This document shows positions 32,945-41,670 of a DNA stretch of 64,000 nucleotides, piece after piece. The DNA is from Actinomycetota bacterium (lineage in GTDB: Bacteria > Actinomycetota > Actinomycetes > S36-B12 > UBA10799). Both the position numbers and the translations under genes were made by a program. The stretch is from positions 186,001-250,000 of the forward strand of contig JACJWR010000001.1 of assembly GCA_020637055.1 (NCBI GenBank). The letters run 5' to 3'. The notes beneath the pieces were generated by a model. It searched no databases, was not told the origin of the DNA, and worked only from the letters and a program-made list of their open reading frames with translations. How positions within the stretch are numbered: position 1 is the first letter of the stretch; every line of letters begins with the position of its first letter.

Positions 32945-33289
32945 CTACGCCGACTGTAGTTCGGCGACCACCTGCACCCAGCGCTCCAGGAAAGCCCGCT
33001 CGTCGCGGCGGCTGCGTCGCAGCCAAGCGGTGACCTCGTTGTTGCCTTTGCTGGCATTGCAGGAACGGCAGGCGGGGACCACGTTGGTCACCGTGTACCG
33101 GCCGCCGCGGGTGATGGGCAGTACGCAGTCGCGCTGCAACTGACCTTCCGTCTCGCCGCAGTAGGCGCAGGCCCCCCAGGCACGATGGATGGCGTCCCAC
33201 TCCTCGGCCGTGAGATCGTTTCCGGCGGCGGCCACCCGTCTGGCGCGTCGACGCTGCGCGCGCGCCCGTCGGGTCTGTCGCACCGCCAC
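32945..33289 (-). CDS. HNH-type nuclease-like protein with altered motif
   Basis: 114 residues, with a very basic N-terminus (RRARAQRRRARR). Two zinc-binding pairs, CAYCGE and CRSCNASKGN, frame the HNH region. The motif normally written DHxxP reads RDCVLP here, with Cys for the first His, so metal binding or catalysis may be changed. The downstream N of NVVPAC is present. It could be a nuclease or only a nucleic-acid binder. GTG start, 7 nt from the stop of the lipoprotein gene upstream on the same strand. Confidence 0.7.
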   Translation of the reverse strand: MAVRQTRRARAQRRRARRVAAAGNDLTAEEWDAIHRAWGACAYCGETEGQLQRDCVLPITRGGRYTVTNVVPACRSCNASKGNNEVTAWLRRSRRDERAFLERWVQVVAELQSA

Positions 33290-33296
33290 GCGTGGA

Positions 33297-34937
33297 TCAT
33301 AGTCCGGATTCGACGGCGTTCAGGGTAGTGATCGGTTCGCCCTCACCGTCGGCGATTCGACCCTGCGGCGCCGATTCGCCCTGCCACTGCTCGAAGTCGA
33401 GCACGAGTTGCTGCCCAGCCTCCAGGGTGACGTCGGGGAAGGTGAACCGACGTTCGGTGTCGTTGGGATCGACGGTGGTGACCTCAATCCGGTAGCGCCC
33501 CGAAGTCGTCGCACCCAACGCCACGTCGGCCCGGTCATCCGGCGAGGCGATGGTCAACTCGGCACCCTGGGCGCCGAACTCGATCACGTCGACGGCGAAG
33601 TCGAAGAGGTACCCCCCGTCGTTCTCCACCGCCGCCGACACGGTTGGCCCGGCCGTGGGTAGTTGGGAGTACACGATCCTGCTGCCGTCCGCCGCCAGTT
33701 TGACGGTGGCCGGGGAGTCAGCCGGCGCGTCGACACCGGAGATCAGCACGTCGTAGCCGGCCCCGATCATGGCGAAGTCGAGGGTGCTGGCAGCGAGTTC
33801 GGTGGAGATCGACACGGTGGTGTCCAGCGTCGCGGGAGTTTCCAGGAACGGCGCCGGTGCCAGCCCGGGTCCTTGTGCGAGCGGGACGATCTCGCCGTCC
33901 GGGATATCGCGCACCAAAACCCCCGACACCCTTCCCAGCCGCTGTTCTGCGGCGTCGGTGAGATAGAAGTCAGTGTCCGCCCGTTCGGCCCCGGGTCCGG
34001 TCAGACTGAACTGGTTGGTGCCGTCGGCAACCGTTTGACCGACCGTTTCGCCGGCGCAGAACGGGCACTCCTGAGGTGCCAGGCGAGGTGCCAGCGGCGT
34101 CAGGGTCAGCGTTCCCGAGTCGGCGTCGCCCCGGTACACCGACTCGGGGGCGTCCGGGTTGGTCGAGGCGAGGTAGCTCCACGTCTCGTTCTCCCGGTCG
34201 ACCGCCACGGCCCGGGCTGCCCCGGGGAAGTTGTTGTCGTACACCATGATCCAGAAAATGCCGTCACCCCGGTCTTCGACCGCGTAGGGGGTGATGGCGT
34301 GCCCACCGGCGAACTCGGGTTGGAAGATCCCCAGGGTGTACGTGTTCTCGGGGGTGCGTTGCTCTCCCAATGTGGCGATCAGCGTGTCCAGCACGTCCAC
34401 CGGCGAAACACCTCGGGTCTCGCTGCCCTGGGTGGGTTCGGTGGCCTGGGTGCTGAACCAGCGGGCGATGTCGCGCTGCAACGGCTCGTTGCCGTCGAAC
34501 GGCAATGCGTAGGGGGCTTCCGCTCCGTAGGTCCGGGGAGACTCGACGCCCGCGGCAAACACCTGGCTGAGTGCGGCCATGCCCTCGCAGTGGCCGCCGG
34601 CAGCCGCGTTGTTCATCACCTGGAGCCAGGTGGTCGCCGGCGAGCCCAGCCGGCAGACGGCCCCGCTCGGAGATTCACACGCCTGCTGCCCGAACAGTTC
34701 CACCAGTTGCGCCGCACCCAACTCGGCCACACCCGCCTCGTCGCCATAGTTGGGGAACGAGAATCCGTCCGGATCCGGCCGGAACCCGGAATCCGCCACG
34801 TAGGTCCCGCTGGTGGGCGGATCGGCAACAAGATGGTCCGTACTGCGCACGTCCTCCCCGTCGGATCCCGTCGAGGGGGCGCCGCAGCCGGCGAGCAGCA
34901 GAAGCCCGACGCCGGCGACTACCAATGTGCGCTTCAC
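33297..34937 (-). CDS. Lipoprotein with putative papain-like Cys-His domain, unknown family
   Basis: 546 residues. A lipoprotein signal ends LLLLAGC (lipid Cys18). I do not recognise the family. Residues 105-255 read like a cysteine-peptidase or transglutaminase-type fold: Cys117 in GGHCEGMAAL, His213 in AGGHAITPYAV and Asp234/Asn235 in IMVYDNNFPG, in the order Cys-His-Asp. Residues 290-310 contain a CPFC pair. The C-terminal 180 residues look like beta-sandwich repeats. Start GTG 34937 is supported by GAAGGAG; a frame open to 34955 is less likely. Function is open: envelope peptidase, amidase or a degenerate binding protein. Confidence 0.7.
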   Translation of the reverse strand: MKRTLVVAGVGLLLLAGCGAPSTGSDGEDVRSTDHLVADPPTSGTYVADSGFRPDPDGFSFPNYGDEAGVAELGAAQLVELFGQQACESPSGAVCRLGSPATTWLQVMNNAAAGGHCEGMAALSQVFAAGVESPRTYGAEAPYALPFDGNEPLQRDIARWFSTQATEPTQGSETRGVSPVDVLDTLIATLGEQRTPENTYTLGIFQPEFAGGHAITPYAVEDRGDGIFWIMVYDNNFPGAARAVAVDRENETWSYLASTNPDAPESVYRGDADSGTLTLTPLAPRLAPQECPFCAGETVGQTVADGTNQFSLTGPGAERADTDFYLTDAAEQRLGRVSGVLVRDIPDGEIVPLAQGPGLAPAPFLETPATLDTTVSISTELAASTLDFAMIGAGYDVLISGVDAPADSPATVKLAADGSRIVYSQLPTAGPTVSAAVENDGGYLFDFAVDVIEFGAQGAELTIASPDDRADVALGATTSGRYRIEVTTVDPNDTERRFTFPDVTLEAGQQLVLDFEQWQGESAPQGRIADGEGEPITTLNAVESGL

Positions 34938-35104
34938 AGCCGCTCCTTCGCCCACCGCCGCCTGCGATTCAGCCTAGTTGCGCCGCACCCGAGTCAATCG
35001 AAATGGGCCCACGGATCCTCCGGTCGGCGCAGCCGAGCGGTCGGAGACCTCCGGTGCGCGGGCAACCGATGCAGGATGGAGATGGAGATGGAGGTGAGTG
35101 AACC

Positions 35105-35542
35105 ATGTCAAGTGAAACCACACCACGCCGGATCGTTGTCGGTGTCGACGGGTCCGAACGCAGCGTCGCTGCGCTCGAGTGGGCGCTGGAAGAGGCCGAG
35201 GCCCATGGCGGCAGCGTCAAAGTGGTGACTGTGTGGGACGTACCGTCGACGATTTTCCTCACACCCACGTTCACCGAGGGTGACTACGCCGATCGGGCCA
35301 CCGCAGCCTTGGAGCACGCCCTCGGCGCCACCGGGGCCCTGAGCCGCGGCGTTCCGGTGGTGGCCGAAACGGTCATGGGCAACGGTGGCCAGACGCTGGT
35401 GGAAATCGCCGACGGCGCCGATCTGCTGGTGGTCGCCGGCCACGGCTTGGGTCACGGCGGCGTGCCGGGGGCGCACCTCGGTTCGGTGGCGGGCTACTGC
35501 GCACACCACGCCAGCTGCCCCACCGTGATCGTGCGTGGCTGA
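35105..35542 (+). CDS. Universal stress protein (UspA family)
   Basis: 145 residues, single Usp domain. The N-terminal strand is RIVVGVDGSERS, and the C-terminus has GHGLGHGGVPGAHLGSVAGYC, close to the ATP-binding Gx2Gx9G(S/T) pattern, then SCPTVIVRG. Probably an ATP-binding Usp used under stress or in stationary phase. GGAGGTGAG precedes the ATG. The 167-nt gap upstream, divergent to the lipoprotein gene, shows no clear operator. Confidence 0.88.
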   Translation: MSSETTPRRIVVGVDGSERSVAALEWALEEAEAHGGSVKVVTVWDVPSTIFLTPTFTEGDYADRATAALEHALGATGALSRGVPVVAETVMGNGGQTLVEIADGADLLVVAGHGLGHGGVPGAHLGSVAGYCAHHASCPTVIVRG

Positions 35543-35558
35543 GGCGGACGAGGAGTAG

Positions 35559-35584
35559 CTGATTCCGCGCTTTCCGCGCATCAG
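35559..35584 (+). terminator. Weak hairpin after the usp gene
   Basis: CTGAT and ATCAG form the outer arms and CGCG / CGCG the inner arms of an interrupted hairpin 17 nt after the stop codon. No T-run follows. Confidence 0.4.
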
Positions 35585-35591
35585 AAGCCAA

Positions 35592-35612
35592 ATGCGGCCA
35601 CCATTGCCGCAT
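35592..35612 (+). repeat. Hairpin covering the start codon of the Pr6Pr gene
   Basis: ATGCGGC (35592-35598) and GCCGCAT (35606-35612) form a perfect 7-bp stem with a 7-nt loop. The second arm includes the A and T of the start codon at 35611, and no good Shine-Dalgarno is present, so it could limit initiation. Confidence 0.4.
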
Positions 35613-36396
35613 GGCTTCAGACACCGCAACCCTCAACACTACGACTCTGGCCCCCACCGGCGGCATGGTCACGGCGGCGCGGATCTACCACCTCATCGTG
35701 GCCCTGGTCGGAACCTCAGCCCTCACCATCAGCCTGATCATCTCCGCCACCAGCCCGGTCAGCGGGGGCGCGCTGAACGGCATCATCTTCACCTTGAGCT
35801 ACTTCACGGTGTGGTCGAACATCGTCGCCCTGGTGGTGAACTGGCTGTTGTTCGCCAACCCGGACCGCGATGGGAAGGCGTTCAGGTGGATCCGGATGAC
35901 CGGCTTGGTGATGATCGTCATCACCGGACTGATCTACGCGCTGATCCTGGCCGCCTCGGCCAACCCCTGCGGATGGGGCGTGTACACGAACCTGGGCTTC
36001 CACTACATCGTGCCGTGGGCCACTCTGCTGGGGTTCCTGGTGTTCGGCCCCCGGCCGCGCTTCACCTGGGATCTGGTGCCCAAGATGATGATCATTCCGG
36101 TGATCTGGCTGGCGTACACCCTGTTGCACGGCCTCATGACCGTTAACGCGCCCGGGAACACCTGCTCCAACGTTCCGCTCGCGCAGGGGGTGAACTTCTA
36201 CCCCTACCCCTTCATCACGCTTGACTACGACGGCACCGGTGGCCCGTCCCCGCTCATCCCCGGCGTGGAGGCCGGCGGCTACGCCGGCATCGCGATCAAC
36301 CTGGTGATCATCATCATCCTGGGACTGGTGATGGCCTCCATCTTCGTCGGTCTCGACCGACTGCTCAGCCGGGGCACCAAGCCGACGCCGTTGTGA
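35611..36396 (+). CDS. Pr6Pr-family membrane protein
   Basis: 261 residues with six predicted membrane helices: ARIYHLIVALVG, IIFTLSYFTVWSNIVALVVNW, GLVMIVITGLIYALIL, YIVPWATLLGFLVF, MIIPVIWLAYTLLHG and INLVIIIILGLVM. The motif NFYPYPFITLDYDG between helices five and six is characteristic of the Pr6Pr (FAR-17a/AIG1-like) family. Some distant relatives hydrolyse fatty-acid esters; a function for the bacterial proteins is not known. The start codon lies in a hairpin. ATG 35665 is an alternative start. Confidence 0.75.
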   Translation: MASDTATLNTTTLAPTGGMVTAARIYHLIVALVGTSALTISLIISATSPVSGGALNGIIFTLSYFTVWSNIVALVVNWLLFANPDRDGKAFRWIRMTGLVMIVITGLIYALILAASANPCGWGVYTNLGFHYIVPWATLLGFLVFGPRPRFTWDLVPKMMIIPVIWLAYTLLHGLMTVNAPGNTCSNVPLAQGVNFYPYPFITLDYDGTGGPSPLIPGVEAGGYAGIAINLVIIIILGLVMASIFVGLDRLLSRGTKPTPL

Positions 36397-36408
36397 CCGG
36401 CGGGAGGG

Positions 36409-36840
36409 TCAGGCCCGACGACGGTGCAGGGCGAGCCAGAGGGTAGCCAAGCCGAGGCCCACGAGGACCTCCTGGCCGAGCCAACCGTGCTCGCGTTGGA
36501 TCTTCGCGTGCAGGCGGTCGAACCAGACCGGCTGGAATCCGGTGCCGAAGAAGTGCACGCTGACCTGCTCGGAGTCCGGCGTGCAGGCACCTGCGATCCC
36601 CGCGACGGCGATGCGGCGACGATCCGCCGGGGTGCCCGCGATGACAACCGCGGCCACCCCGAGGCCGACCAGCCCGTCGGCCCGAGCGACCTTCAGATAC
36701 ACGGCGTCGTCCCGCACCCCCCAGTGGGGCAACGAGTCCATCGCCAAGTGCGACGCCAGACCCAGGAGAAAGGCTGCGGGCGCGCTCCGACACCGGTCGG
36801 CGATCAGAGCACCGGCCAGCACGTGGTTGGTGATGAGCAT
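36409..36840 (-). CDS. Small DUF457/YbcI-like membrane protein (putative metal-dependent hydrolase)
   Basis: 142 residues. The N-terminal MLITNHVLAGALIA and ASHLAMDSLPHWG place His and Asp residues as in the membrane-bound metal-dependent hydrolase family (DUF457/YdjM/YbcI). Two to three hydrophobic segments follow. These proteins are predicted from motifs only; no substrate is established. GGAGG precedes ATG 36840; open frame further upstream is not supported. It lies convergent to Pr6Pr and divergent to the GGDEF-EAL gene. Confidence 0.65.
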   Translation of the reverse strand: MLITNHVLAGALIADRCRSAPAAFLLGLASHLAMDSLPHWGVRDDAVYLKVARADGLVGLGVAAVVIAGTPADRRRIAVAGIAGACTPDSEQVSVHFFGTGFQPVWFDRLHAKIQREHGWLGQEVLVGLGLATLWLALHRRRA

Positions 36841-36919
36841 CCCGCCTCCGCTCCTCCTCTGGTCGTAGGCCCCTCCCAATCGGTGGAATACTCCGTCCGC
36901 CTGGGGCTACAGTCGTTCG

Positions 36920-39550
36920 ATGCGTGATCCACACCACAGCCGAGGATCGACCTCGGCAGGTCTGGTGCGACGTGTAGAGGCCGAATTCGGCGGCAATGCG
37001 TCCGCCGGATTCACCGCCGCGGCGGCGCTCGTGGCCAGCGTAGTCCTGGTGGCCTCGGTTGCTCGGTTGATCCACAAGGCGACCGACCCAGCCGTCCCAC
37101 TGCGACCCTGGACCCTGATGGCGCTCATCCTGATCGCCTCGTCGGTGCTGCTGAGCGCGTTGGGCCACCGCCACCGAGTCGCATATCGGGCGGCCCAGAC
37201 CGCCCTCGCCCTCGCAACCGCGCTGCTGGCAGCGTTGGTGCTCGCCGCGTGGGCGGCACCCACCCGCCTGTTCGGATTCACGCGATCGCTGTGGCCTGTC
37301 GACGGTGACCCGGCTCAGGTCGCCGCCACGCCACCGGCATTGACGCTGATCGGCGGCGCAGCTCTGGTGGTCGCGATGTGGCTGGCGGCGGTGAAGACCC
37401 GCTGGGCGGCAGCCACTTCGGCGACGCTCTACGTCGCCATATTCGGCGTCGCGATGGGGGTGCTGCTGCAACTCGGCCAGCCGGGCGGGATCGCGGTGGA
37501 ACAGTACTTCGGTTCCACCGCCGGCCGGGCCACGACCACAGCTCTGAGCGTGCTGGCGATCGTCGCGGCCGCCGTCATGCTCAGACCGCAGCAGCCTCCG
37601 TTGGGACCACTGCTCGCCACCGGAATGTGGCCCGTCGCGGCCTTCGCCGTGGCGATCCTCGTGGTCTCGACGCTACTGGCACAGGTGGGATTCCAGGTGG
37701 CCGACGCGTCGGGCAGCAGCGTGGAGACCGCAATCGCCGTCGGCTTCGTCATCCAGTCGGGGTCGCTGATCGCACTGTTCGGCTGCACCGTCTGGTTCGC
37801 AACGGTGCAACAGCGCCGCTCGAACGCCCAAGCGGCCGCGTTCGCCGCGACTGTGGCTTTCTCGACCGCCTCCTACCACTCTGCGGTACCGACGCTGCTG
37901 GTGGACCGAGCCGGCGCCATTCTCGATGTCAACCCCGCCGGTACCGAGTCCGGAATCCCCCCGGCCGACGACCTTTCCGAGCGGCGATGGTTCTCGCTGA
38001 TCGAACAATGGGGGGATTCGGACGGCGTTTCCGACGGGCAACAGCCGGCCTGGTGGCCCGCGGTCGTGACCGGCCGGGCGATCCACACCGATCGGGTGAA
38101 GTTGGCGATCCCGGGCGCGGCCCCACGATGGGCAGATCTGACCGCCGCCGCCGTCGCGGACTCAGACGATGAACCCAGGTTCACCATCGTGCAACTCGTC
38201 AATGTCACCGAGACGGTGTCGGCCCGCGAGGAGTTGCTGTTCCGCGCTCAACACGACACCTTGACCGGGTTGATCAACCGATCACAGGTCGTTCGGCTGC
38301 TCGACCAGGGCCCGATGGCCGAGCAGGAGTGCCTCGTCGCGATTCTGGGATTGGACAGATTCGGGGAGATCAACGAAGCCTTCGGCCATTCCGTCGGCGA
38401 CCAACTGCTGTGTGCGGTCGCCGAGCAACTACAGACCGGATCGCCCTCGGGCTCGATCGTGGGCCGACTCGACGGGGACGAATTCGCCGTGGTGATCCGA
38501 GGACCCGCAGTGGCGGAGGCCGGCAGCCAACACCGGACGGCCGAGCGACTACTGGCGTCGGTGGAGCACGACTACTCGGTGGGCGGCTACGTCCTGCGCC
38601 CCTCCGCCAGCGTCGGACTCGTGCAGCGGCGCAGCCGCATGAGCGGCCATGAGCTCCTGCGACGGGCCTCGGCGGCTCTGGCTGCGGCCAAGCGGGCCGG
38701 CGGCCATAGGTGGCAGGCGCACGACCACAACTTCAGCGCCGACGCACGGGACCAACTGCTCCTGCTCGACCAACTGCGCGGCGCCCTCGCCGAAGGCGGC
38801 CAGTTGCACACCTGGTTCCAGCCCATCGTGTCGCTGTCCGACTACTCGACGGTGGGCTACGAGGCACTTTCGCGCTGGCAACACCCAGAGCGGGGACTGC
38901 TGCCGGCGAGCCGTTGGATCCCTGCCGTGGAATCCGATCTGCACGTGATGCACCGCATGAGCATGGTGGTGGCCACCCAGGCGGCGCAATTCGCGCAATC
39001 GCTGCCGGCTGGCCGAACCGTTTCGCTGAACATCTCCGGCCGCCACCTCTCGTCACGTGAGTTCGCCGAATTCGTCGACCTCCTGCTCGACCTGCGCCGC
39101 CGGCTGCACACGCCGCTGGTCCTGGAACTCACCGAGACCGCATTGGCCAGCGTGCAAGGCCCCGCCTTGGCGCGGCTGTCGCAGTTGGTGGACGTCGGCT
39201 ACGGCCTCTGGGGCGACGACTTCGGCACCGGATACTCCTCGGTCACCCACCTGCGTGACTTCCCCCTGACGGGGATCAAACTCGACAAGTCGTTCACCTC
39301 GGCGCTCGCCGACAGCCGGTCGAGTTCGTTCCGGATCGCCGACGGCGTCGCCGGTCTGGCACACGGCTTGGGGCTGCAAACGGTGGCCGAGGGGATCGAG
39401 ACGCCGGATCAGGCGACCCGGGTGGCGGCCGCAGGCTGGCAGTGGGGTCAGGGGTGGCTGTTCGGGCACCCGAATCCCTCCGAACACTACCTGGAGGCCG
39501 GGACGATCGCGCCCGGCGTGGCTAGCGACGTGCCGCGAAGAAGTCCGTGA
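36920..39550 (+). CDS. Membrane GGDEF-EAL protein, probable c-di-GMP phosphodiesterase
   Basis: 876 residues. About eight membrane helices occupy residues 30-310, then a PAS-like segment (320-430), GGDEF (430-605) and EAL (610-865). GGDEF is degenerate: the motif reads DGDEF (518-522) and the metal-binding Asp of the first strand is Gly477 (LGLDRF), so cyclase activity is doubtful. The EAL domain keeps what a phosphodiesterase needs: EALSRW (from Glu648), Asn in LNISGRHL, Glu in LELTETAL, DDFG, Lys in IKLDKSF, Glu in VAEGIET and Gln in GQGWLFG. Likely leaderless: TACAGT ends 6 nt before ATG 36920. Its 3' end overlaps the convergent tRNA deaminase gene by 29 nt. With RsiG it suggests c-di-GMP signalling. 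Confidence 0.88.
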   Translation: MRDPHHSRGSTSAGLVRRVEAEFGGNASAGFTAAAALVASVVLVASVARLIHKATDPAVPLRPWTLMALILIASSVLLSALGHRHRVAYRAAQTALALATALLAALVLAAWAAPTRLFGFTRSLWPVDGDPAQVAATPPALTLIGGAALVVAMWLAAVKTRWAAATSATLYVAIFGVAMGVLLQLGQPGGIAVEQYFGSTAGRATTTALSVLAIVAAAVMLRPQQPPLGPLLATGMWPVAAFAVAILVVSTLLAQVGFQVADASGSSVETAIAVGFVIQSGSLIALFGCTVWFATVQQRRSNAQAAAFAATVAFSTASYHSAVPTLLVDRAGAILDVNPAGTESGIPPADDLSERRWFSLIEQWGDSDGVSDGQQPAWWPAVVTGRAIHTDRVKLAIPGAAPRWADLTAAAVADSDDEPRFTIVQLVNVTETVSAREELLFRAQHDTLTGLINRSQVVRLLDQGPMAEQECLVAILGLDRFGEINEAFGHSVGDQLLCAVAEQLQTGSPSGSIVGRLDGDEFAVVIRGPAVAEAGSQHRTAERLLASVEHDYSVGGYVLRPSASVGLVQRRSRMSGHELLRRASAALAAAKRAGGHRWQAHDHNFSADARDQLLLLDQLRGALAEGGQLHTWFQPIVSLSDYSTVGYEALSRWQHPERGLLPASRWIPAVESDLHVMHRMSMVVATQAAQFAQSLPAGRTVSLNISGRHLSSREFAEFVDLLLDLRRRLHTPLVLELTETALASVQGPALARLSQLVDVGYGLWGDDFGTGYSSVTHLRDFPLTGIKLDKSFTSALADSRSSSFRIADGVAGLAHGLGLQTVAEGIETPDQATRVAAAGWQWGQGWLFGHPNPSEHYLEAGTIAPGVASDVPRRSP

Positions 39551-39980
39551 GCAACTGCTGCGATTCCGCCGCCATGACACCCGAGACGACCTCCACCCGA
39601 TGCGGCAGGCGAGGATCCCGGACGACATCGAACAGCCCGCCCACCGCCCCCGCCTTGGCATCGAAGGCGCCGAACACCAGCCGTCCTATCCGCGCCAGCA
39701 CCGCCGCCCCGGCACACATGGTGCACGGCTCGAGGGTGACCACCAGCGTGCAGCCCGGCAGCCGCCAACCGTCACCGTAGACCTCGGCGGCGGCCCGCAG
39801 CGCCAGGATCTCGGCATGGGCAGTCGGGTCACCGTCGGCTTCGCGGCGATTGCAGGCGGTGGCGAGCACCCGATGGTCGGGATCGAGCACGACCGCTCCG
39901 ACCGGCACGTCCGGGTGCGACGATGCGGCAACCTCGAGCGCCCGCTGCATCGCCTCCCGATCGACCCGGGAGGCCTTCAC
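39522..39980 (-). CDS. tadA: tRNA-specific adenosine deaminase
   Basis: 152 residues. It converts adenosine 34 of tRNA-Arg(ACG) to inosine. Zinc and proton-shuttle residues are visible in TAHAEILAL (His, Glu) and LEPCTMCAGA (two Cys). The C-terminal FDAKAGAVGG matches TadA rather than free-base deaminases. The GTG start overlaps the pntB stop (GTGA), making it the last gene of the transhydrogenase operon, a coupling with no obvious functional reason. Unrelated to the pilus ATPase at the left end. Confidence 0.93.
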   Translation of the reverse strand: MKASRVDREAMQRALEVAASSHPDVPVGAVVLDPDHRVLATACNRREADGDPTAHAEILALRAAAEVYGDGWRLPGCTLVVTLEPCTMCAGAAVLARIGRLVFGAFDAKAGAVGGLFDVVRDPRLPHRVEVVSGVMAAESQQLLTDFFAARR

Positions 39981-41377
39981 AACCCCTTGACTGCGCCGAC
40001 GACCTTGGTGAGCGAGTCTTTCGCGTCGCCGAACAGCAGGGTGGTCTTCGGATCGTAGAGCAACTCGTTGGTGATGCCGGCGAAGCCGGGGCGCATCGAG
40101 CGCTTGAGGAACACCACCTGGGCGGCGTCGGAGACGTCCAGGATCGGCATCCCGTAGATGGGTGCGCTGGGGTCGCTCTTGGCCGCCGGGTTGACCACGT
40201 CGTTGGCACCGACCACGAGCACGACGTCGGTGGAGGAGAACTCGGGGTTGATCTCCTCCATCTCCTTCAACTGGTCGTAGGGGACATTCGCCTCGGCCAG
40301 CAGCACGTTCATGTGGCCGGGCATCCGGCCGGCGACGGGGTGGATCGCGTAGGCGACCTCTATCCCCCGTTCGTTGAGCAGATCGACGAGTTCCCGGATG
40401 GTGTGCTGGGCCTGCGCGACGGCCAGGCCGTAGCCCGGAACGATGATCACTTTCTGGGCGTAGGCGAGCATGATCGCGACGTCGTCCGCCGAGGACGACC
40501 TCACCGGCCGGTCGGCATCGCCACCGGCGGCCAGCGCCGTACTGGCCTTGAATGCACCGAACAGGGTGTTCGTCAGCGGACGGCCCATGGCCTTCGCCAT
40601 CTCCTGCGTGAGCAAAGTACCGGAGGCGCCGACCAGTGTTCCGGCCACCAGCAGCAGCACATTGCCCAGCACATAGCCGCTCGCGGCCACCGCGAGTCCG
40701 GTGAAGGCGTTGAGCAGCGAGATCACGATCGGCACGTCGGCACCGCCGACGGGCAGTACCAGCAGTACCCCGAGCACCAGCGAGACCAGCGCCAGGATGA
40801 TCAGCAGCAGCGAGGTGGGCGAGATGATCAATGCAACCGCCAGCACCGCAGCAGCCACCGCCACCGCGATGGTGACGATCCGGCCGGCCGGGATGACCAC
40901 CGGTCGGGTGGTCATGATCTCCTGCAACTTGAGGAAGGTCACGATCGACCCGCTGAAGGCCACCGAGCCGATCAGCACCGTGAGCACGGTGAACGTGAGC
41001 ACCAGGGTGTCTTCGGCGCCGACCGCTTGGTATTCGACCAATGCCACCAGGGCTGCCGCACCACCACCAGCGCCGTTGAACAAGGCGACCAACTGCGGCA
41101 TCGCGGTCATCTTGACCTTGCGCGCGGCCGGCCAGCCGATCGCGATACCCACCACCATGGCCAGCAGGATCCACAGCAGGTTGTTCATCTCGTAGCCGGC
41201 GAAGAATGTGACCACCACCGCGATCAGCGCGCCGACCGAGCCGATGAGCACACCGTTGCGGGCAGTCTTCGGCGACGAGAGACCCTTCAGGGCGAGAATG
41301 AAGCAGACAGCGGCGACCAACTCCACCAACTGCACCCAGGTTGGGGTGACGTTGGCGGTGGCCAAAGTGGCGGTCAT
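39977..41377 (-). CDS. pntB: NAD(P) transhydrogenase subunit beta
   Basis: 466 residues. Membrane subunit of the proton-translocating transhydrogenase, which drives NADPH formation with the proton gradient. The N-terminal 270 residues contain eight or nine helices; the C-terminal 180 form the NADP(H)-binding domain III with VIIVPGYGLAVAQAQ, VAYAIHPVAGRMPGHMNVLLAEA and the late LVVGANDVVNP. It overlaps pntAb upstream and tadA downstream by 4 nt each. Confidence 0.96.
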   Translation of the reverse strand: MTATLATANVTPTWVQLVELVAAVCFILALKGLSSPKTARNGVLIGSVGALIAVVVTFFAGYEMNNLLWILLAMVVGIAIGWPAARKVKMTAMPQLVALFNGAGGGAAALVALVEYQAVGAEDTLVLTFTVLTVLIGSVAFSGSIVTFLKLQEIMTTRPVVIPAGRIVTIAVAVAAAVLAVALIISPTSLLLIILALVSLVLGVLLVLPVGGADVPIVISLLNAFTGLAVAASGYVLGNVLLLVAGTLVGASGTLLTQEMAKAMGRPLTNTLFGAFKASTALAAGGDADRPVRSSSADDVAIMLAYAQKVIIVPGYGLAVAQAQHTIRELVDLLNERGIEVAYAIHPVAGRMPGHMNVLLAEANVPYDQLKEMEEINPEFSSTDVVLVVGANDVVNPAAKSDPSAPIYGMPILDVSDAAQVVFLKRSMRPGFAGITNELLYDPKTTLLFGDAKDSLTKVVGAVKGL

Positions 41378-41670
41378 GCGGCGTCCTTCCCGGGTTGCTT
41401 CGGCTTGAACATCTCCAGCATCCGCTCGGTCACCACGAATCCACCCACGAGGTTGACGGTGGCCAGCACGATCGCGAAGACGCCGAGCGCCAGCGAGAGT
41501 GGTGTGTCGGAACTACCGGTGACGATGATCGCCCCGATCAGCACCACACCGTGGATGGCGTTGGCGCCGGACATCAGGGGCGTGTGCAGGACCGCCGACA
41601 CCTTCGACACGACCTCGAAGCCGACGAAGATGCTCAGCACGAAGATGGTGAGCAGTGCGATTCCGCTCAT
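41374..41670 (-). CDS. pntAb: NAD(P) transhydrogenase subunit alpha, membrane part
   Basis: 98 residues with three helices (GIALLTIFVLSIFVGFEVV, GVVLIGAIIVTG, LALGVFAIVLATVNLVGGF). It corresponds to the C-terminal membrane part of E. coli PntA, encoded separately here. MSGANAIHG is conserved. ATG 41670 overlaps the pntAa stop; the stop overlaps pntB. The split alpha subunit is the usual actinobacterial arrangement. Confidence 0.94.
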   Translation of the reverse strand: MSGIALLTIFVLSIFVGFEVVSKVSAVLHTPLMSGANAIHGVVLIGAIIVTGSSDTPLSLALGVFAIVLATVNLVGGFVVTERMLEMFKPKQPGKDAA

